A stretch of DNA of 41,960 nt from Acetobacterium sp. (GTDB lineage Bacteria > Bacillota > Clostridia > Eubacteriales > Eubacteriaceae), in contig NZ_JAUSPS010000047.1 of assembly GCF_030652775.1 (NCBI RefSeq), positions 1 through 41,960 of the forward strand. The letters are read 5' to 3'. The stretch's first letter is position 1, and every line of letters begins with the position of its first letter. This document shows positions 33,458 through 41,960 of the stretch, in pieces. Below the pieces are notes generated by a model. The model searched no databases and had not been told where the DNA came from. It worked only from the letters and a program-made list of their open reading frames with translations. Made by a program: the position numbers and the translations under genes.

Positions 33458-34924
33458 TTATTCTTGACTGGCATGTATTTCATTTTCCTGCACAGCAATT
33501 TTATCCACCATTCTTGACTTTTTTCTCAGCAGTCGCAACAAGGTTAATACCGCTCCAATCAGACAGATCACCGCCGCTACAATGTAGACCGTTCGCATCC
33601 CGTTGATGAAAGCTACATTTTGACCGACCACATAATCCGTCACACGATAACCCAGTTCAGCGCTCATACTGCTATAAAGCAAGGTGGTAGCCAGAGCAAT
33701 CCCGCAAACCATACCCATATTTCGAACCAGAGCATTGATGCTCCCGGCAATCCCCAGCTGATGTCTTCCGACGGTTGACATGATCAGTGAATTATTCGGG
33801 GATTGGAACAAGCCCATCCCAACAGATATAACGACAATGAAGATGACCAAGGTCATCAGCGATGACTGTTCTGTAAGGTTTGACATCAAAAACAGACCCA
33901 GACTGATGAGCAGCAAGCCGATGAAGGTTAACAATTCCGATCCGATTTTGTCGGATACATGACCGCTGACTGGTGCCAGCACCATTAAAATCAACGGGAA
34001 AATCATCATAATTACTCCTGCCTGCTCGGGTGAATAAGCCATAACGTCCTGGAGATAGAAAGGTTGAATAATACTGTAGCAAAATAGACCAACAAAGGCA
34101 ATGAAAGCGCAAAATACACTCAGTGAAAATAGTTTATTTTTAAAAATTTCCAATGGAATTAACGGACTTTCACGTTTTTGTTCTACCCGGATAAATGCGA
34201 TAAATGATAGTATCGACACCATAAATGCAGTCAGAATCAGCGGATTACCAAAACCCAGACTTGGCACCTGTCCCAATGCCACAAATAATGGCACGATGCT
34301 GAGCATAAACAGTGCCGCTCCCAGCATATCCAACCGATCCGTTGCCTTTTTATTGCTTCGCGGCAGCAGCTTGATGGCAAAAAATAAGACCACTACACCC
34401 ACCGGTACATTGATCAGAAAGATATATTCCCAACTGGAAGTGCCCACAATGATGCCCCCAAGACCGGGACCAACCAGAGATCCCAAGGCCACTGATGTGC
34501 CGGTTAAACCCAGAGCCTTGCCCCGCTCAGTGGCCGGAAAAACCTGAGTAATGATGCCCTGATTGTTGGCCATGGTTGCGGCGGCACCAACCGCCTGAAC
34601 AATCCGAGCCCCGATAAGCACCGGAAAAACACTGGTGATACCGCAAAGCAGCGATCCCATGGTGAACAACGCAATGCCGAAGATAAAGATCTTGGTCTTG
34701 CCCAGCATATCCCCCAGTTTTCCAAAGATCAGGATGATCCCCACAATGACAATTAGATAACTGGTTACCACCAGCTGAATTTGAGAGGTATCAACATCCA
34801 GTACCTTGGCCATCTGTGGTAATGCCACATTGACGATACTGCTATCCAAGGTGGCCATAAAGGTGGACATGACCACAATTAGCAGAATTGGCCATTTATT
34901 TTTCTCATAATTTTTTTCCATCAT
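33458..34924 (-). CDS. MFS drug efflux transporter, DHA2 (EmrB/QacA) family
   Basis: A 488-residue, 14-helix proton antiporter. Family motifs are visible: TFMATLDSSIVNVALP in helix 1 (motif D1), GKLGDMLGKTKIF (motif A) after helix 2, and GSLVGPGLGGIIV (motif C) in helix 5. It should export hydrophobic or cationic compounds; the substrate is unknown. Its start overlaps the marR stop by 4 nt (ATGA-type coupling), so both genes share the promoter upstream of marR and are induced together. Confidence 0.93.
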   Translation of the reverse strand: MMEKNYEKNKWPILLIVVMSTFMATLDSSIVNVALPQMAKVLDVDTSQIQLVVTSYLIVIVGIILIFGKLGDMLGKTKIFIFGIALFTMGSLLCGITSVFPVLIGARIVQAVGAAATMANNQGIITQVFPATERGKALGLTGTSVALGSLVGPGLGGIIVGTSSWEYIFLINVPVGVVVLFFAIKLLPRSNKKATDRLDMLGAALFMLSIVPLFVALGQVPSLGFGNPLILTAFMVSILSFIAFIRVEQKRESPLIPLEIFKNKLFSLSVFCAFIAFVGLFCYSIIQPFYLQDVMAYSPEQAGVIMMIFPLILMVLAPVSGHVSDKIGSELLTFIGLLLISLGLFLMSNLTEQSSLMTLVIFIVVISVGMGLFQSPNNSLIMSTVGRHQLGIAGSINALVRNMGMVCGIALATTLLYSSMSAELGYRVTDYVVGQNVAFINGMRTVYIVAAVICLIGAVLTLLRLLRKKSRMVDKIAVQENEIHASQE

Positions 34925-35373
34925 TCCTCCTCGACTCTGAGCTGCTGAGTTCGCATAAATATTTTTTTCATTGATGCTAGAGTCACGGCCTTCTCTTCCG
35001 GCGATAAATCTACCGAGATCAAGTCCACAATCTCCTGAATTTCCCCGTGCATCTCAGGTAATACCGCTTTGGCTTTTTCGGTCAGATATAATTGATAGGC
35101 TCGACAATCCCCATCTTTACCGACTTTATAAACATATTCCAACGCAATCAGCCGTTTAATGGTGCGGGTAGTCATGGCCTTATCATTGCCAATTTTTCTG
35201 CTGAGTTGATGGAGGCTGACACCCTCGCTTTTTTCGAGAATAAAAAGATAAGGCATCGAACCACTGCTTAAGCCATATTTTTTCATCACCTTGTCCAATT
35301 GAATCTGGTTGTTTCTGAATATTTTATTATTGAGCATAATAAAATGCATGTTTTCAATTTCCAATGTACTCAC
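34921..35373 (-). CDS. MarR family regulator of the efflux gene
   Basis: A 150-residue winged-helix regulator: SLHQLSRKIGNDKAMTTRTIKRLIALEYV is the recognition region and KDGDCRAYQLYLTEKAK the wing. It is first in a two-gene operon with the DHA2 transporter. Two dyads overlap its consensus promoter, so it most likely represses its own operon until a toxic ligand binds. Confidence 0.93.
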   Translation of the reverse strand: MSTLEIENMHFIMLNNKIFRNNQIQLDKVMKKYGLSSGSMPYLFILEKSEGVSLHQLSRKIGNDKAMTTRTIKRLIALEYVYKVGKDGDCRAYQLYLTEKAKAVLPEMHGEIQEIVDLISVDLSPEEKAVTLASMKKIFMRTQQLRVEEE

Positions 35374-35383
35374 TCCTTTATTA

Positions 35384-35428
35384 TTGACTAGTCAACCTTA
35401 TTATATTTTTTTTGCATTGAGTTGTCAA
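35384..35428 (-). promoter_or_regulatory. marR-efflux promoter with two MarR-type dyads
   Basis: A perfect consensus promoter lies on the minus strand: TTGACA (35423-35428), 17 bp, TATAAT (35400-35405). TTGACTAGTCAA (35384-35395) is a 12-bp palindrome over the expected start of transcription. AGTTGTCAACT around 35420-35430 is a second dyad over the -35. Both share the half-site GTTGAC/GTCAAC. Confidence 0.82.
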
Positions 35429-35454
35429 CTTGTTATCAAAAACAAATATTTAGA

Positions 35455-35643
35455 TTGAATTTACTAAAACGATCAGATATAATGTTGGAAGTAACTAAAC
35501 AGATTCGATTGAATATCCACGCTGTGAAGAGTAACAGCATCTATGCAAGCGTAGATCAGCGGTATAATCTTTCAAGGAAAAGTGGTGAACAAACCTGAAT
35601 TATTGTTTAAACGTATTTAATACCATATCAAAAAGGAGTATAA
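35455..35643 (+). promoter_or_regulatory. Chemoreceptor promoter and structured leader
   Basis: TTGAAT (35455-35460) and TATAAT (35478-35483) are 17 bp apart. The transcript would have a leader of about 155 nt. Within it, GCTGT/ACAGC, ATCTATGC/GCGTAGAT and an enclosing CGCTG/CAGCG can form a compact three-way-junction-like fold (about 35519-35562). AAAAAGGAG precedes the ATG. It does not match a riboswitch class that I can recognise. Confidence 0.6.
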
Positions 35644-37929
35644 ATGAAGTATGAAAAAAGTTTGTTATCAAAGATCCTGTTAACGGTTGTCCTGCCTGTT
35701 GCTTTAGTTTTTTTTGCAACCATTGGTATTTCTATGGTTGTTTTAAGCCAGAACCTCGATCAGTTTTCAAAGATCCAAAACAGCATGATCCTCATCGATA
35801 CCATCGGATTAATTGTTATCGTTGGCGTAATTGTACTTGGCTTGAAAGAAACCTCTGATAAAATATCTCAGCTCATCGAAGTTGCCAATTGCATCGTAGC
35901 TGGTGATACTGAAGTTAACTACGATGCTGAACAGCCTCGAGATCAGTTGGGACGATTAGGTTATACCTTGATTGAGATCGCAGAGCGGTTTAAATTACAG
36001 GCAGAGATTGCTAATCGAATCGGTGCTGGTGACCTATCGGTAGCCATAAACCCAACCTCAACAAAAGATCTAATGGGAAATAGTTTGCTGACAATACAAA
36101 AATCAGTACGAACCGTTGTTGATTATCTGGTGATGCTACCAGAAAGCACGAAGCCGGAAACCGATTTGAGCGGCGATTATAAAAATGCTATCGAACAGGT
36201 TAATCTGGCCATGGAAACGGTGTCGAATCAAAGTGATTTCTTTCAGGCCATTCTTGATGCCATGCCTTACCGTGTGACAGTCGTTAACACGGATTCACAG
36301 ATTACTTTTCTTAATAAAGCACTCGGTGATTTAATGAAAAAAACCGGAACTGCCGAACGGCGCGAAGACATGTATGGCAGAGCTTGCTCCGAATGTAATC
36401 TGCAAATGTGCAAGACTGAAAATTGCGGCGTCACTGCCTTCAAAAAAACTGGCCGTGTCGAATATCCTTTTGAATTCAGAGACCGCTACTATCGCATGGA
36501 TACAACCGCTGTTATAAATAAAAAAGGCGAAACGATTGGTTATCTGGAAACATCTCACGATACGACCCCAAGTGAAAGTGTGGCCCATTTCACCAAAAAA
36601 GAAGTCCTGCGTTTAGAAGAAAACTTAGAGCGATTGACCGCCGGAAATCTGGATTTCAATATAGCTATTCAGAAACCAAATGAGTATACCAACGCTACCT
36701 ATGAACAGTTTATGACCATCGAAAATAATCTGATCCGCGTAAAAGATTCAATTAGCGATCTCATCGAAGATGCCACCCAGCTTACCCGGGCCGCCATCCA
36801 AGGTGAGTTGGAGATCCGGGCCGATGAAACACGCTTCGGCGGTGCCTGGCAAAAACTGATTAAGGGTATGAACGGCATTCTTGAAAAAATTTCAGAACCC
36901 ATCAATGAAGTCGCAGCAACTATGGATGAAATGTCCGAAGGAAATTTAAATGCCACCGTAAATGGCGCCTATCAAGGAAGTTTTGAAGCGTTAAAAACAT
37001 CGGTTAACACCATGGGAAGCCGCTTCAGAACCGTTGTAACTGAAATTTCGGCCGTTACTGAAGAAATCGGCAATGGCAATTTGAGCATCGACGACATGAG
37101 AGTATACCGGGGTGATTTTAATGCTATTTCTATTTCGCTAAATACGATTATTAAAAAACTAAACTCGCTCATGAGTGATATCAACAACGCGGCTGAACAA
37201 GTGAATGCCGGTGCCAATCAAATCTCTGACAGCAGCCAGTCACTGGCTCAAGGCTCCACCGAACAAGCCAGCTCGATTCAGGAATTGACGGCATCCATCA
37301 CTGAAATCGCTGACCAGACTAAAAACAATGCTGTCAATGCAAACAAAGCCAGAGATCTGGCCACCGAAGTTGCGGAAAACGCCGATAAAGGCAATCATCA
37401 AATGACAGAAATGCAGCGCTCGATGGTCGACATTAACAAGTCTTCTGACGATATTTCAAAAATCATTAAAGTCATAGATGATATTGCTTTCCAAACTAAC
37501 ATTCTCGCTCTAAATGCGGCGGTTGAAGCCGCACGGGCCGGACAACACGGCAAGGGCTTTGCCGTCGTTGCTGAAGAAGTCAGAACCTTGGCCGCCCGAA
37601 GTGCCGATGCCGCCAAAGAGACAACCGGACTGATCGAAGGTTCCATCAGCAAGGTTCAGGAAGGCACCAAAATTGCCGATGAAACCGCTGCCGCGCTGGA
37701 TGAAATTGTCACCGGTATTGGCCAAGTTACCAGCCTGATTGGTAATATTGCCACCGCATCCAACGAACAAGCCACCGGAATTGCGCAGATCAACATGGGT
37801 GTCGAACAAGTTGCCCAGGTTGTCCAGCAGAATTCGGCCACTGCCGAACAAAGTGCAGCCGCCAGTGAAGAATTATCTGGCCAAGCGGTTTTATTAAAAC
37901 AAATGATCGATCAGTTTCAGCTGCGATAA
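35644..37929 (+). CDS. Methyl-accepting chemotaxis protein with Cys-rich PAS domain
   Basis: A 761-residue transducer. Two helices (about 10-34 and 47-67) are joined by a loop of about 12 residues, so there is no real extracellular sensor. HAMP-like segments follow (about 75-125 and later near 325-380, 400-445 and 460-500). A PAS domain (about 200-310) contains C-x2-C-x4-C-x4-C ([15 protein letters not shown]). The C-terminal signalling hairpin has the invariant tip [21 protein letters not shown]. It should sense an internal or redox signal and control CheA. No che genes are near. Confidence 0.93.
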   Translation: MKYEKSLLSKILLTVVLPVALVFFATIGISMVVLSQNLDQFSKIQNSMILIDTIGLIVIVGVIVLGLKETSDKISQLIEVANCIVAGDTEVNYDAEQPRDQLGRLGYTLIEIAERFKLQAEIANRIGAGDLSVAINPTSTKDLMGNSLLTIQKSVRTVVDYLVMLPESTKPETDLSGDYKNAIEQVNLAMETVSNQSDFFQAILDAMPYRVTVVNTDSQITFLNKALGDLMKKTGTAERREDMYGRACSECNLQMCKTENCGVTAFKKTGRVEYPFEFRDRYYRMDTTAVINKKGETIGYLETSHDTTPSESVAHFTKKEVLRLEENLERLTAGNLDFNIAIQKPNEYTNATYEQFMTIENNLIRVKDSISDLIEDATQLTRAAIQGELEIRADETRFGGAWQKLIKGMNGILEKISEPINEVAATMDEMSEGNLNATVNGAYQGSFEALKTSVNTMGSRFRTVVTEISAVTEEIGNGNLSIDDMRVYRGDFNAISISLNTIIKKLNSLMSDINNAAEQVNAGANQISDSSQSLAQGSTEQASSIQELTASITEIADQTKNNAVNANKARDLATEVAENADKGNHQMTEMQRSMVDINKSSDDISKIIKVIDDIAFQTNILALNAAVEAARAGQHGKGFAVVAEEVRTLAARSADAAKETTGLIEGSISKVQEGTKIADETAAALDEIVTGIGQVTSLIGNIATASNEQATGIAQINMGVEQVAQVVQQNSATAEQSAAASEELSGQAVLLKQMIDQFQLR

Positions 37930-37953
37930 TTTGCCTATTCCCTACCAAAATAA

Positions 37954-38145
37954 AAGCCATCACTTAACGTGGTGGCTTGAGGTTGTCGATAAACTACCGT
38001 ACCGACCAATTATTAATCTGTTGTTCGCTGCGGAATCGGACAGGCTTTGCCGTGTCCGCTCCGATGCGTACAACATGATGTAACAATTGTCGGTACTGGG
38101 TTATCTTTTTTGACAGTCTGAAGCCATCACTTAACGTGGTGGCTT
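37954..38145 (+). repeat. Duplicated 25-nt terminator bracketing a 98-bp imperfect palindrome
   Basis: The same 25 nt (starting AAGCCATCACTTAACG) occur at 37954-37978 and 38121-38145. Each copy forms a 10-bp hairpin, but only the second is followed by T7 and is a complete terminator for the chemoreceptor gene. Between them, 37999-38096 is an imperfect palindrome: outer arms GTACCGACCAATT and AATTGTCGGTAC, inner pairing regions around TGTTGTTCGC / GCGTACAACA, and a GC-rich tip CGGACAGGC / GCCGTGTCCG. It has no coding capacity. It looks like a miniature inverted-repeat element or a structured RNA inserted with duplication of the terminator. Confidence 0.7.
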
Positions 38146-38198
38146 TTTTTATGCCCATTGGTCTTAAATCGAGATAATCCTGATCAATCGGTTTTTAT

Positions 38199-38828
38199 TT
38201 ATACCAATCGTTTTAATCCTGCCGCGTCAATAAGACGGTTGACGAGATCCGAGCCGATGCCGATGACGGTTTCTTCATGGGTAAAATCGGTAATTTTTTC
38301 GTCAAAAAGGATGGTGGCCTGGGCGGGCAGCTCATCGTCACCATCCCAAAATAGAAACCGGATTGGCATACAGACAAAGGCCATGGCCTGAAAGCCGGCG
38401 TCTGAATTTGGTAACCGTTCAAAGCCCAGTTTTTCTGCCGCCGCAATCAATTGCTGGGTTTTGCCTTCAAATGTTTTGGCAAAAGGAGAGAGCGTCGATT
38501 TTTTAAATGCCGGACTAAACGGCGCCGCACCCCGGAGCTCGTGGAGGGGAATAAAATTACCGGAATTTCGCGGTGCTTCTTGTGAGAAATGAAATAAGTG
38601 GTAGATGGCTGATTGGGTGTAAAAGTCCACCTCTTCTTCCGGTTTATCGACCCGGATAATGCTGGCATCGCTGCGGTTGATTTCGTAGTTCACGCCAAAG
38701 TAAGTGATCGGCAAATTATTCTCATTATAGCCAGGCAGTCCCAGAGCGGCATAGCGTTCTTCGTAGTTAAACTCCAGCGCCTTTAAGCGCCAGTATTCAC
38801 ATACTTTTTTGTAATTATCTAGTTCCAT
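38199..38828 (-). CDS. DUF3786 domain protein, copy 2
   Basis: A 209-residue cytoplasmic protein with the same core as the gene at 1086-1736: HELRGAAPFSPAFKK, then MPIRFLFWDGDDELPAQATI and a closing FTHEET. The N-terminal thirds differ clearly, so the copies are old paralogues, not a recent duplication. It lies 34 bp downstream of the sensor kinase gene on the same strand but has its own ribosome site (AGAGAG), so co-transcription is possible. Function unknown. Confidence 0.82.
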   Translation of the reverse strand: MELDNYKKVCEYWRLKALEFNYEERYAALGLPGYNENNLPITYFGVNYEINRSDASIIRVDKPEEEVDFYTQSAIYHLFHFSQEAPRNSGNFIPLHELRGAAPFSPAFKKSTLSPFAKTFEGKTQQLIAAAEKLGFERLPNSDAGFQAMAFVCMPIRFLFWDGDDELPAQATILFDEKITDFTHEETVIGIGSDLVNRLIDAAGLKRLV

Positions 38829-38862
38829 ATTCGTCTCTCTTTCTGATTTTTTTCATACATAG

Positions 38863-40251
38863 CTATAATATCTTAAGGGTGATGGTTACCAAACCACCTT
38901 GGGCCGTGTTGCCAATGACAAGCTGACCACCATGCTGCTTCACAATGTTGTCGGCAATATAAAGTCCCATCCCGTGATGTTTGTGATCGGTCCTGCTGCT
39001 ATCCGACATGAAGAATTGCTCTTTCCCATGGCGTAGCGCCTGGTCTCCAAAGCCTTTTCCACCATCACGAATGGTCAAGATCAGTTCACTGTCCCTTTTT
39101 TGCGCCGTTACCGCAATGGTTCCCTGGGGTGGCGTAAATTCAACGGCATTTCCCATCACATTCATAATCGCCCGGTGTAACTTTTCCCGATCAGCTTGAA
39201 TCACTTCCTTGTCCAAATCGATTTCCTGCCAGGTGAGATTAATGTTCTTTTTTATGATCATCCCCCTAGTCTGCTCTTGGATGCCATCAAGTAAATTCTT
39301 AACCGCCACCTTTTTAACCGCCAACGCTTCCGGTGTTTCCGATTTTGAAAGCTCAACCAATTTATTAATATAGCCTTCTATTTGGGTCGCATTTTCGATG
39401 ATATATTTCTGATATTGCATTTGCTCCGGGTCTAAGACCGTTTCGCCTAAAAGCTCGACATTCCCCTTGATGATCGTTAATGGCGTTTTGATATCGTGGG
39501 CTAAAGCGGAAATTTGTTCCTGTTTTCCTTTTTTAATCTGCCATTGCTGCAGCAACGACTCTTTTAGCGCATCCCGGAGCTGATACAGGCTGTCCAACAC
39601 CTGATTGATTTCTCGCACATCGCTTCCGCCCAGATCAAAATCCAGGTTCTGATTTTCAATGTTCCGGGAAGCCGCCTGCAAGACCGCTATTTTTTCGCCT
39701 AAGTATTTACCAAAAATGATTGATAGAATCACAATCATTCCAATCATTTCCAGCGTAAAGAGTCCGATCCAGAGCGCTTCCAAATTTGGAAAGGCCTGGC
39801 GCAAGCGTGTATCACTAAATTGCAATGAGATTGGATAAGTGATTAGGAGCACTTCATTTTCTCTTTGGATCACATAAATAAATGCCGACCCACTCAATGA
39901 CGAGTCCCCATTTTCATAATTCTTCCATACCTGGCTGATTTTTTCAAGAGCATCCGACCCATCCTCAGGAAATGAACCATATTGATAAGTGCCAGTCAGA
40001 TCATAAACGCCAAAGCCAGACCCATCGGGAATCATATCTGGGGTAATCGTCTTTGAGCTTTGAAGTATCGCACTGTTTTTTTGAATAAATGATTCCGCGT
40101 AATTTGCCGGATAGATAATTGCCGAGTTAAGCGCATACGATAAAAGTCCAAAATTGGCTCCGATAATAAGTAAACTAAATCCCAGTATGCATCCCAGATA
40201 GTATAAAAATATCCGCCGCAACGATTTATTTTTACCCCTTATGCTTCCCAT
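38863..40251 (-). CDS. Sensor histidine kinase of a lantibiotic-resistance-type system
   Basis: A 462-residue kinase. Transmembrane helices lie near 13-40 and 158-180, enclosing an extracellular domain of about 115 residues. A HAMP-like linker follows, then HisKA with His252 in ISALAHDIKTPLTIIKG and the ATP-binding domain with NAVEFTPPQG (N box), DGGKGFG (G1) and HGMGLYIADNIV (G2). The start lies inside the response regulator gene with a 13-nt overlap. Its neighbours, ABC-2 permeases of the MutE/MutG type, suggest it senses an antimicrobial peptide, as NisK/SpaK/CprK do. Confidence 0.92.
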   Translation of the reverse strand: MGSIRGKNKSLRRIFLYYLGCILGFSLLIIGANFGLLSYALNSAIIYPANYAESFIQKNSAILQSSKTITPDMIPDGSGFGVYDLTGTYQYGSFPEDGSDALEKISQVWKNYENGDSSLSGSAFIYVIQRENEVLLITYPISLQFSDTRLRQAFPNLEALWIGLFTLEMIGMIVILSIIFGKYLGEKIAVLQAASRNIENQNLDFDLGGSDVREINQVLDSLYQLRDALKESLLQQWQIKKGKQEQISALAHDIKTPLTIIKGNVELLGETVLDPEQMQYQKYIIENATQIEGYINKLVELSKSETPEALAVKKVAVKNLLDGIQEQTRGMIIKKNINLTWQEIDLDKEVIQADREKLHRAIMNVMGNAVEFTPPQGTIAVTAQKRDSELILTIRDGGKGFGDQALRHGKEQFFMSDSSRTDHKHHGMGLYIADNIVKQHGGQLVIGNTAQGGLVTITLKIL

Positions 40252-40901
40252 TTGTAGCCCACTCCCCGAACTGTTTTGATGGGCTCTTCTTTGCTTAATG
40301 CAAATTTACCGCGAATGTTTTTGACATGTTCGACAATCACGCTGTTGTCACTCTCGCCAAAAACGCCAAACACCGACTCATAAATCTGTTCTTTGGAAAA
40401 CACCTGCCCATGATGTAACGCCAACAGCTCTGATATTTCATACTCGCTTTTAGTCAGTGCAATAGGTGCATCACCAATGTAACAGGCTTTTCGGGACATA
40501 AAAAAATGACAATTACCGACCGTAAAGGCATGGGTCTTTTGGCGTGATTCCCGCCTTAAATGGGCGTCAACCCGCGCCCGTAGTTCGGTAATAACAAATG
40601 GTTTGGTCAGGTAATCATCGGCCCCCAAACCAAGACCATAAATAATCGCCGCTTCTTCCGCTTTGGCTGTTAAAAAAAGAATCGGACAATCTACCTGATT
40701 TCTGATTTTATGACATAATTCAAAGCCACTCATCCCTGGCATCATCACATCCAGGATTATGAGCTGATAATAATTCAATTTTTCTTTTAAGACATCCTCG
40801 GGTACTTCGATTTTTTTTATTAGATGACCATTTTTACTCAGGACATTGGCGATTAAATCCAACATCCCGGGGTCATCATCGACCACTAATATATTTGCCA
40901 T
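40239..40901 (-). CDS. OmpR-family response regulator
   Basis: A 220-residue regulator. Receiver: acidic pocket VVDDDP, phosphoacceptor Asp51 in IILDVMMPGMSGF, Lys in DDYLTKPF. The C-terminal winged helix includes LTKSEYEISELLALHHGQVF and the closing VRGVGYKWEA. It lies 9 bp after the permease gene and overlaps the kinase gene by 13 nt. It should activate the permease operon when its kinase detects a peptide. Confidence 0.95.
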   Translation of the reverse strand: MANILVVDDDPGMLDLIANVLSKNGHLIKKIEVPEDVLKEKLNYYQLIILDVMMPGMSGFELCHKIRNQVDCPILFLTAKAEEAAIIYGLGLGADDYLTKPFVITELRARVDAHLRRESRQKTHAFTVGNCHFFMSRKACYIGDAPIALTKSEYEISELLALHHGQVFSKEQIYESVFGVFGESDNSVIVEHVKNIRGKFALSKEEPIKTVRGVGYKWEA

Positions 40902-40910
40902 AACCCACTC

Positions 40911-41657
40911 CTATTCTTCCGATTTACGGCCTTCCCACCTCGAAAACCACACCATCAGAAGTACCATCGCCAAAATGGTAACCGTAATACTCAAAACGAT
41001 CCCCAGCGTCATCATCGGATCCGGGATCATGATGCCCTTGCCACTTTGCGTAATCGTCGTCCAGGCAAAACGGATGCTCCAGGCACAGGGGAAATAAGGC
41101 CATCGGCCATCCCCCATTCCGGTTCTGAAAAGGGCCACAATGAGGGCTTCAAAGATCCCAATGCCGACAGAAACCGATTTTGAAAAACGCAGACTTAAGA
41201 ATAAATGAAATGCATATAAAAACAGACTGCACCCAAATAGAATGCCCGTCAATGCAAAATAAGTTCCGATCGGCAATGCGGTTATCATTTGCGACATGCC
41301 AAGATAAAAACCAATCACGGCAATCACGGTACTTAGCGCCCCAAGCGCAATCAGTACCAGGTATTTACTCATCAGCGCCGACCACTTGACCGGAAAGACG
41401 TTCAACAGATTGCGATAATTCCCGGCCTGGTCTTCAGCTTCGGCCACCATCGCGGTAATCACGCCAATCAGAATCGGAAACGCCACGCACATCACCGTAA
41501 TATAGGTTTTTTGTTTCATAAAGCCGTCCATCGAACTCACCGAATAATAACTCAAAAATACCATCAACCCAATCATCGGCACCAGCAAGTGCAGCCACAG
41601 AACTGGGGTTGATTTAAGTTTCATTATATCAGTAATCAGCAGATTTTTAAACTTCAT
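40911..41657 (-). CDS. Lantibiotic-immunity ABC permease, MutG/SpaG type
   Basis: A 248-residue protein with six hydrophobic segments. The family start LLITDIMKLKSTPVLWLHLLVP and the segment EAEDQAGNYRNLLNVFPVKW are typical of ABC-2 permeases that protect against lantibiotics (MutG, SpaG, EpiG, CprC). It directly abuts the second permease gene (no spacing) and is followed by the regulator pair. No precursor peptide or modification gene is visible, so this is self-standing resistance rather than producer immunity, unless such genes lie beyond the right edge. Confidence 0.88.
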   Translation of the reverse strand: MKFKNLLITDIMKLKSTPVLWLHLLVPMIGLMVFLSYYSVSSMDGFMKQKTYITVMCVAFPILIGVITAMVAEAEDQAGNYRNLLNVFPVKWSALMSKYLVLIALGALSTVIAVIGFYLGMSQMITALPIGTYFALTGILFGCSLFLYAFHLFLSLRFSKSVSVGIGIFEALIVALFRTGMGDGRWPYFPCAWSIRFAWTTITQSGKGIMIPDPMMTLGIVLSITVTILAMVLLMVWFSRWEGRKSEE

Positions 41658-41960
41658 TTATTTTCCCTCCCGATCTTTAAAGGCCCAGGCCGTTGCTGCC
41701 ACTAGCATGATAAAAACGAGCATACAACCCAGTGCCGCACTCCCGATGCCATTGTTAACTAATAACGGACTGCCTTCCGGAACGGGTAAACCATTGGGCA
41801 AAATATGGAGAATCGGACACATCAAGGCCACACCGACACCATATGGGGAATACGCTATAATTGATTCCGTTCCAAATGACACCACCGATAAAATAACCAT
41901 GCCGACGTTAAACAGCGTTGTCACAAAAAGATTGAATCGATCCGCCAGAAACATGCAAAT
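41658..41960 (-). CDS. Lantibiotic-immunity ABC permease, MutE/SpaE type, N-terminus cut by window edge
   Basis: The frame is open to the right edge (the codons before the Met at 41954 read Ile-Cys), so only the C-terminal 100 or so residues are seen. It has three hydrophobic segments, and the element YSPYGVGVALMCPILHILPNGLPVPEGSPLL is typical of the extracellular loop of the MutE family. It pairs with the MutG-type permease downstream. The ATPase subunit (MutF/CprA type) is expected just beyond the window. Confidence 0.8.
   Translation of the reverse strand: MCMFLADRFNLFVTTLFNVGMVILSVVSFGTESIIAYSPYGVGVALMCPILHILPNGLPVPEGSPLLVNNGIGSAALGCMLVFIMLVAATAWAFKDREGK

Noticed and set aside
35484-35643. 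Cyclic-di-GMP riboswitch ahead of the chemoreceptor
   Set aside because: The conserved motifs I know for GEMM-I and GEMM-II are not found; only generic pairings are present.
37510-37851. Minus-strand Gly/Asn-rich frame within the chemoreceptor
   Set aside because: Antisense to the conserved signalling hairpin; composition reflects the complement of that region.
1-41960. CRISPR arrays, tRNA, rRNA, prophage or toxin-antitoxin loci
   Set aside because: No regularly spaced repeats, tRNA-like cloverleaf, rRNA sequence, phage structural genes or toxin-antitoxin pairs were seen on either strand.

Overview
The window looks like chromosome of a low-to-middle GC anaerobic Clostridia member, most likely an acetogen-type Eubacteriaceae such as Acetobacterium. 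This rests on gene content: two DUF3786 proteins, a double-cubane-cluster protein, NuoF/NuoG/GltD-type iron-sulfur flavoprotein subunits, a DUF3798 lipoprotein, a GtrII-type membrane protein and a leucine T-box ahead of leuA. The genus is an inference from memory of the families, not from a search. There is no rRNA, tRNA, CRISPR array, prophage or intact insertion sequence. It is an accessory region, rich in small regulator-plus-target modules and in gene remnants.

Left part (1-7970). A DUF305 protein cut by the window edge, a composite pseudogene with an internally deleted isochorismatase-type hydrolase, and DUF3786 copy 1. Next is a TetR-controlled ABC export module (ATPase plus a 962-residue FtsX-type permease with heptad repeats) with two matching palindromic operators, then an AlbA_2 (Schlafen-like) protein with a C-terminal membrane anchor. 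A deletion scar follows, where the tail of a PucR-type regulator abuts the tail of a short-chain dehydrogenase.

Redox and repair part (7970-15605). A three-gene minus-strand operon encodes a NuoG-GltD fusion, a NuoF C-terminal/ferredoxin protein and an FrdA-like flavoprotein. Together they resemble a soluble NAD(P)H-dependent reductase for a C=C bond. A BmrR-like MerR gene lies divergently, and similar dyads precede both units. mutM, an HxlR regulator and a cysteine hydrolase with an intact frame but no start codon follow.

Middle (15605-26200). A nucleoside/sugar-class ABC importer (two permeases, double ATPase) has a DUF3798 binding lipoprotein and lies divergent from a double-cubane-cluster protein. 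Then come a GtrII-type polytopic protein, a decayed gene-poor stretch with a truncated response regulator, and a membrane protein that appears to bind three b hemes (two in the membrane, one in a C-terminal cytochrome b5 domain).

Right part (26200-41960). argD diverges from a marR across overlapping palindromes. A MerR/creatininase/AraC/cupin group follows, then leuA behind an unusual T-box leader with two antiterminator-terminator units but room for only one Stem I, a MarR-DHA2 efflux pair and a chemoreceptor. After it are a 98-bp imperfect palindrome bracketed by a duplicated 25-nt terminator, DUF3786 copy 2, and a lantibiotic-immunity-type two-component system with two ABC-2 permeases, the second running off the right edge.
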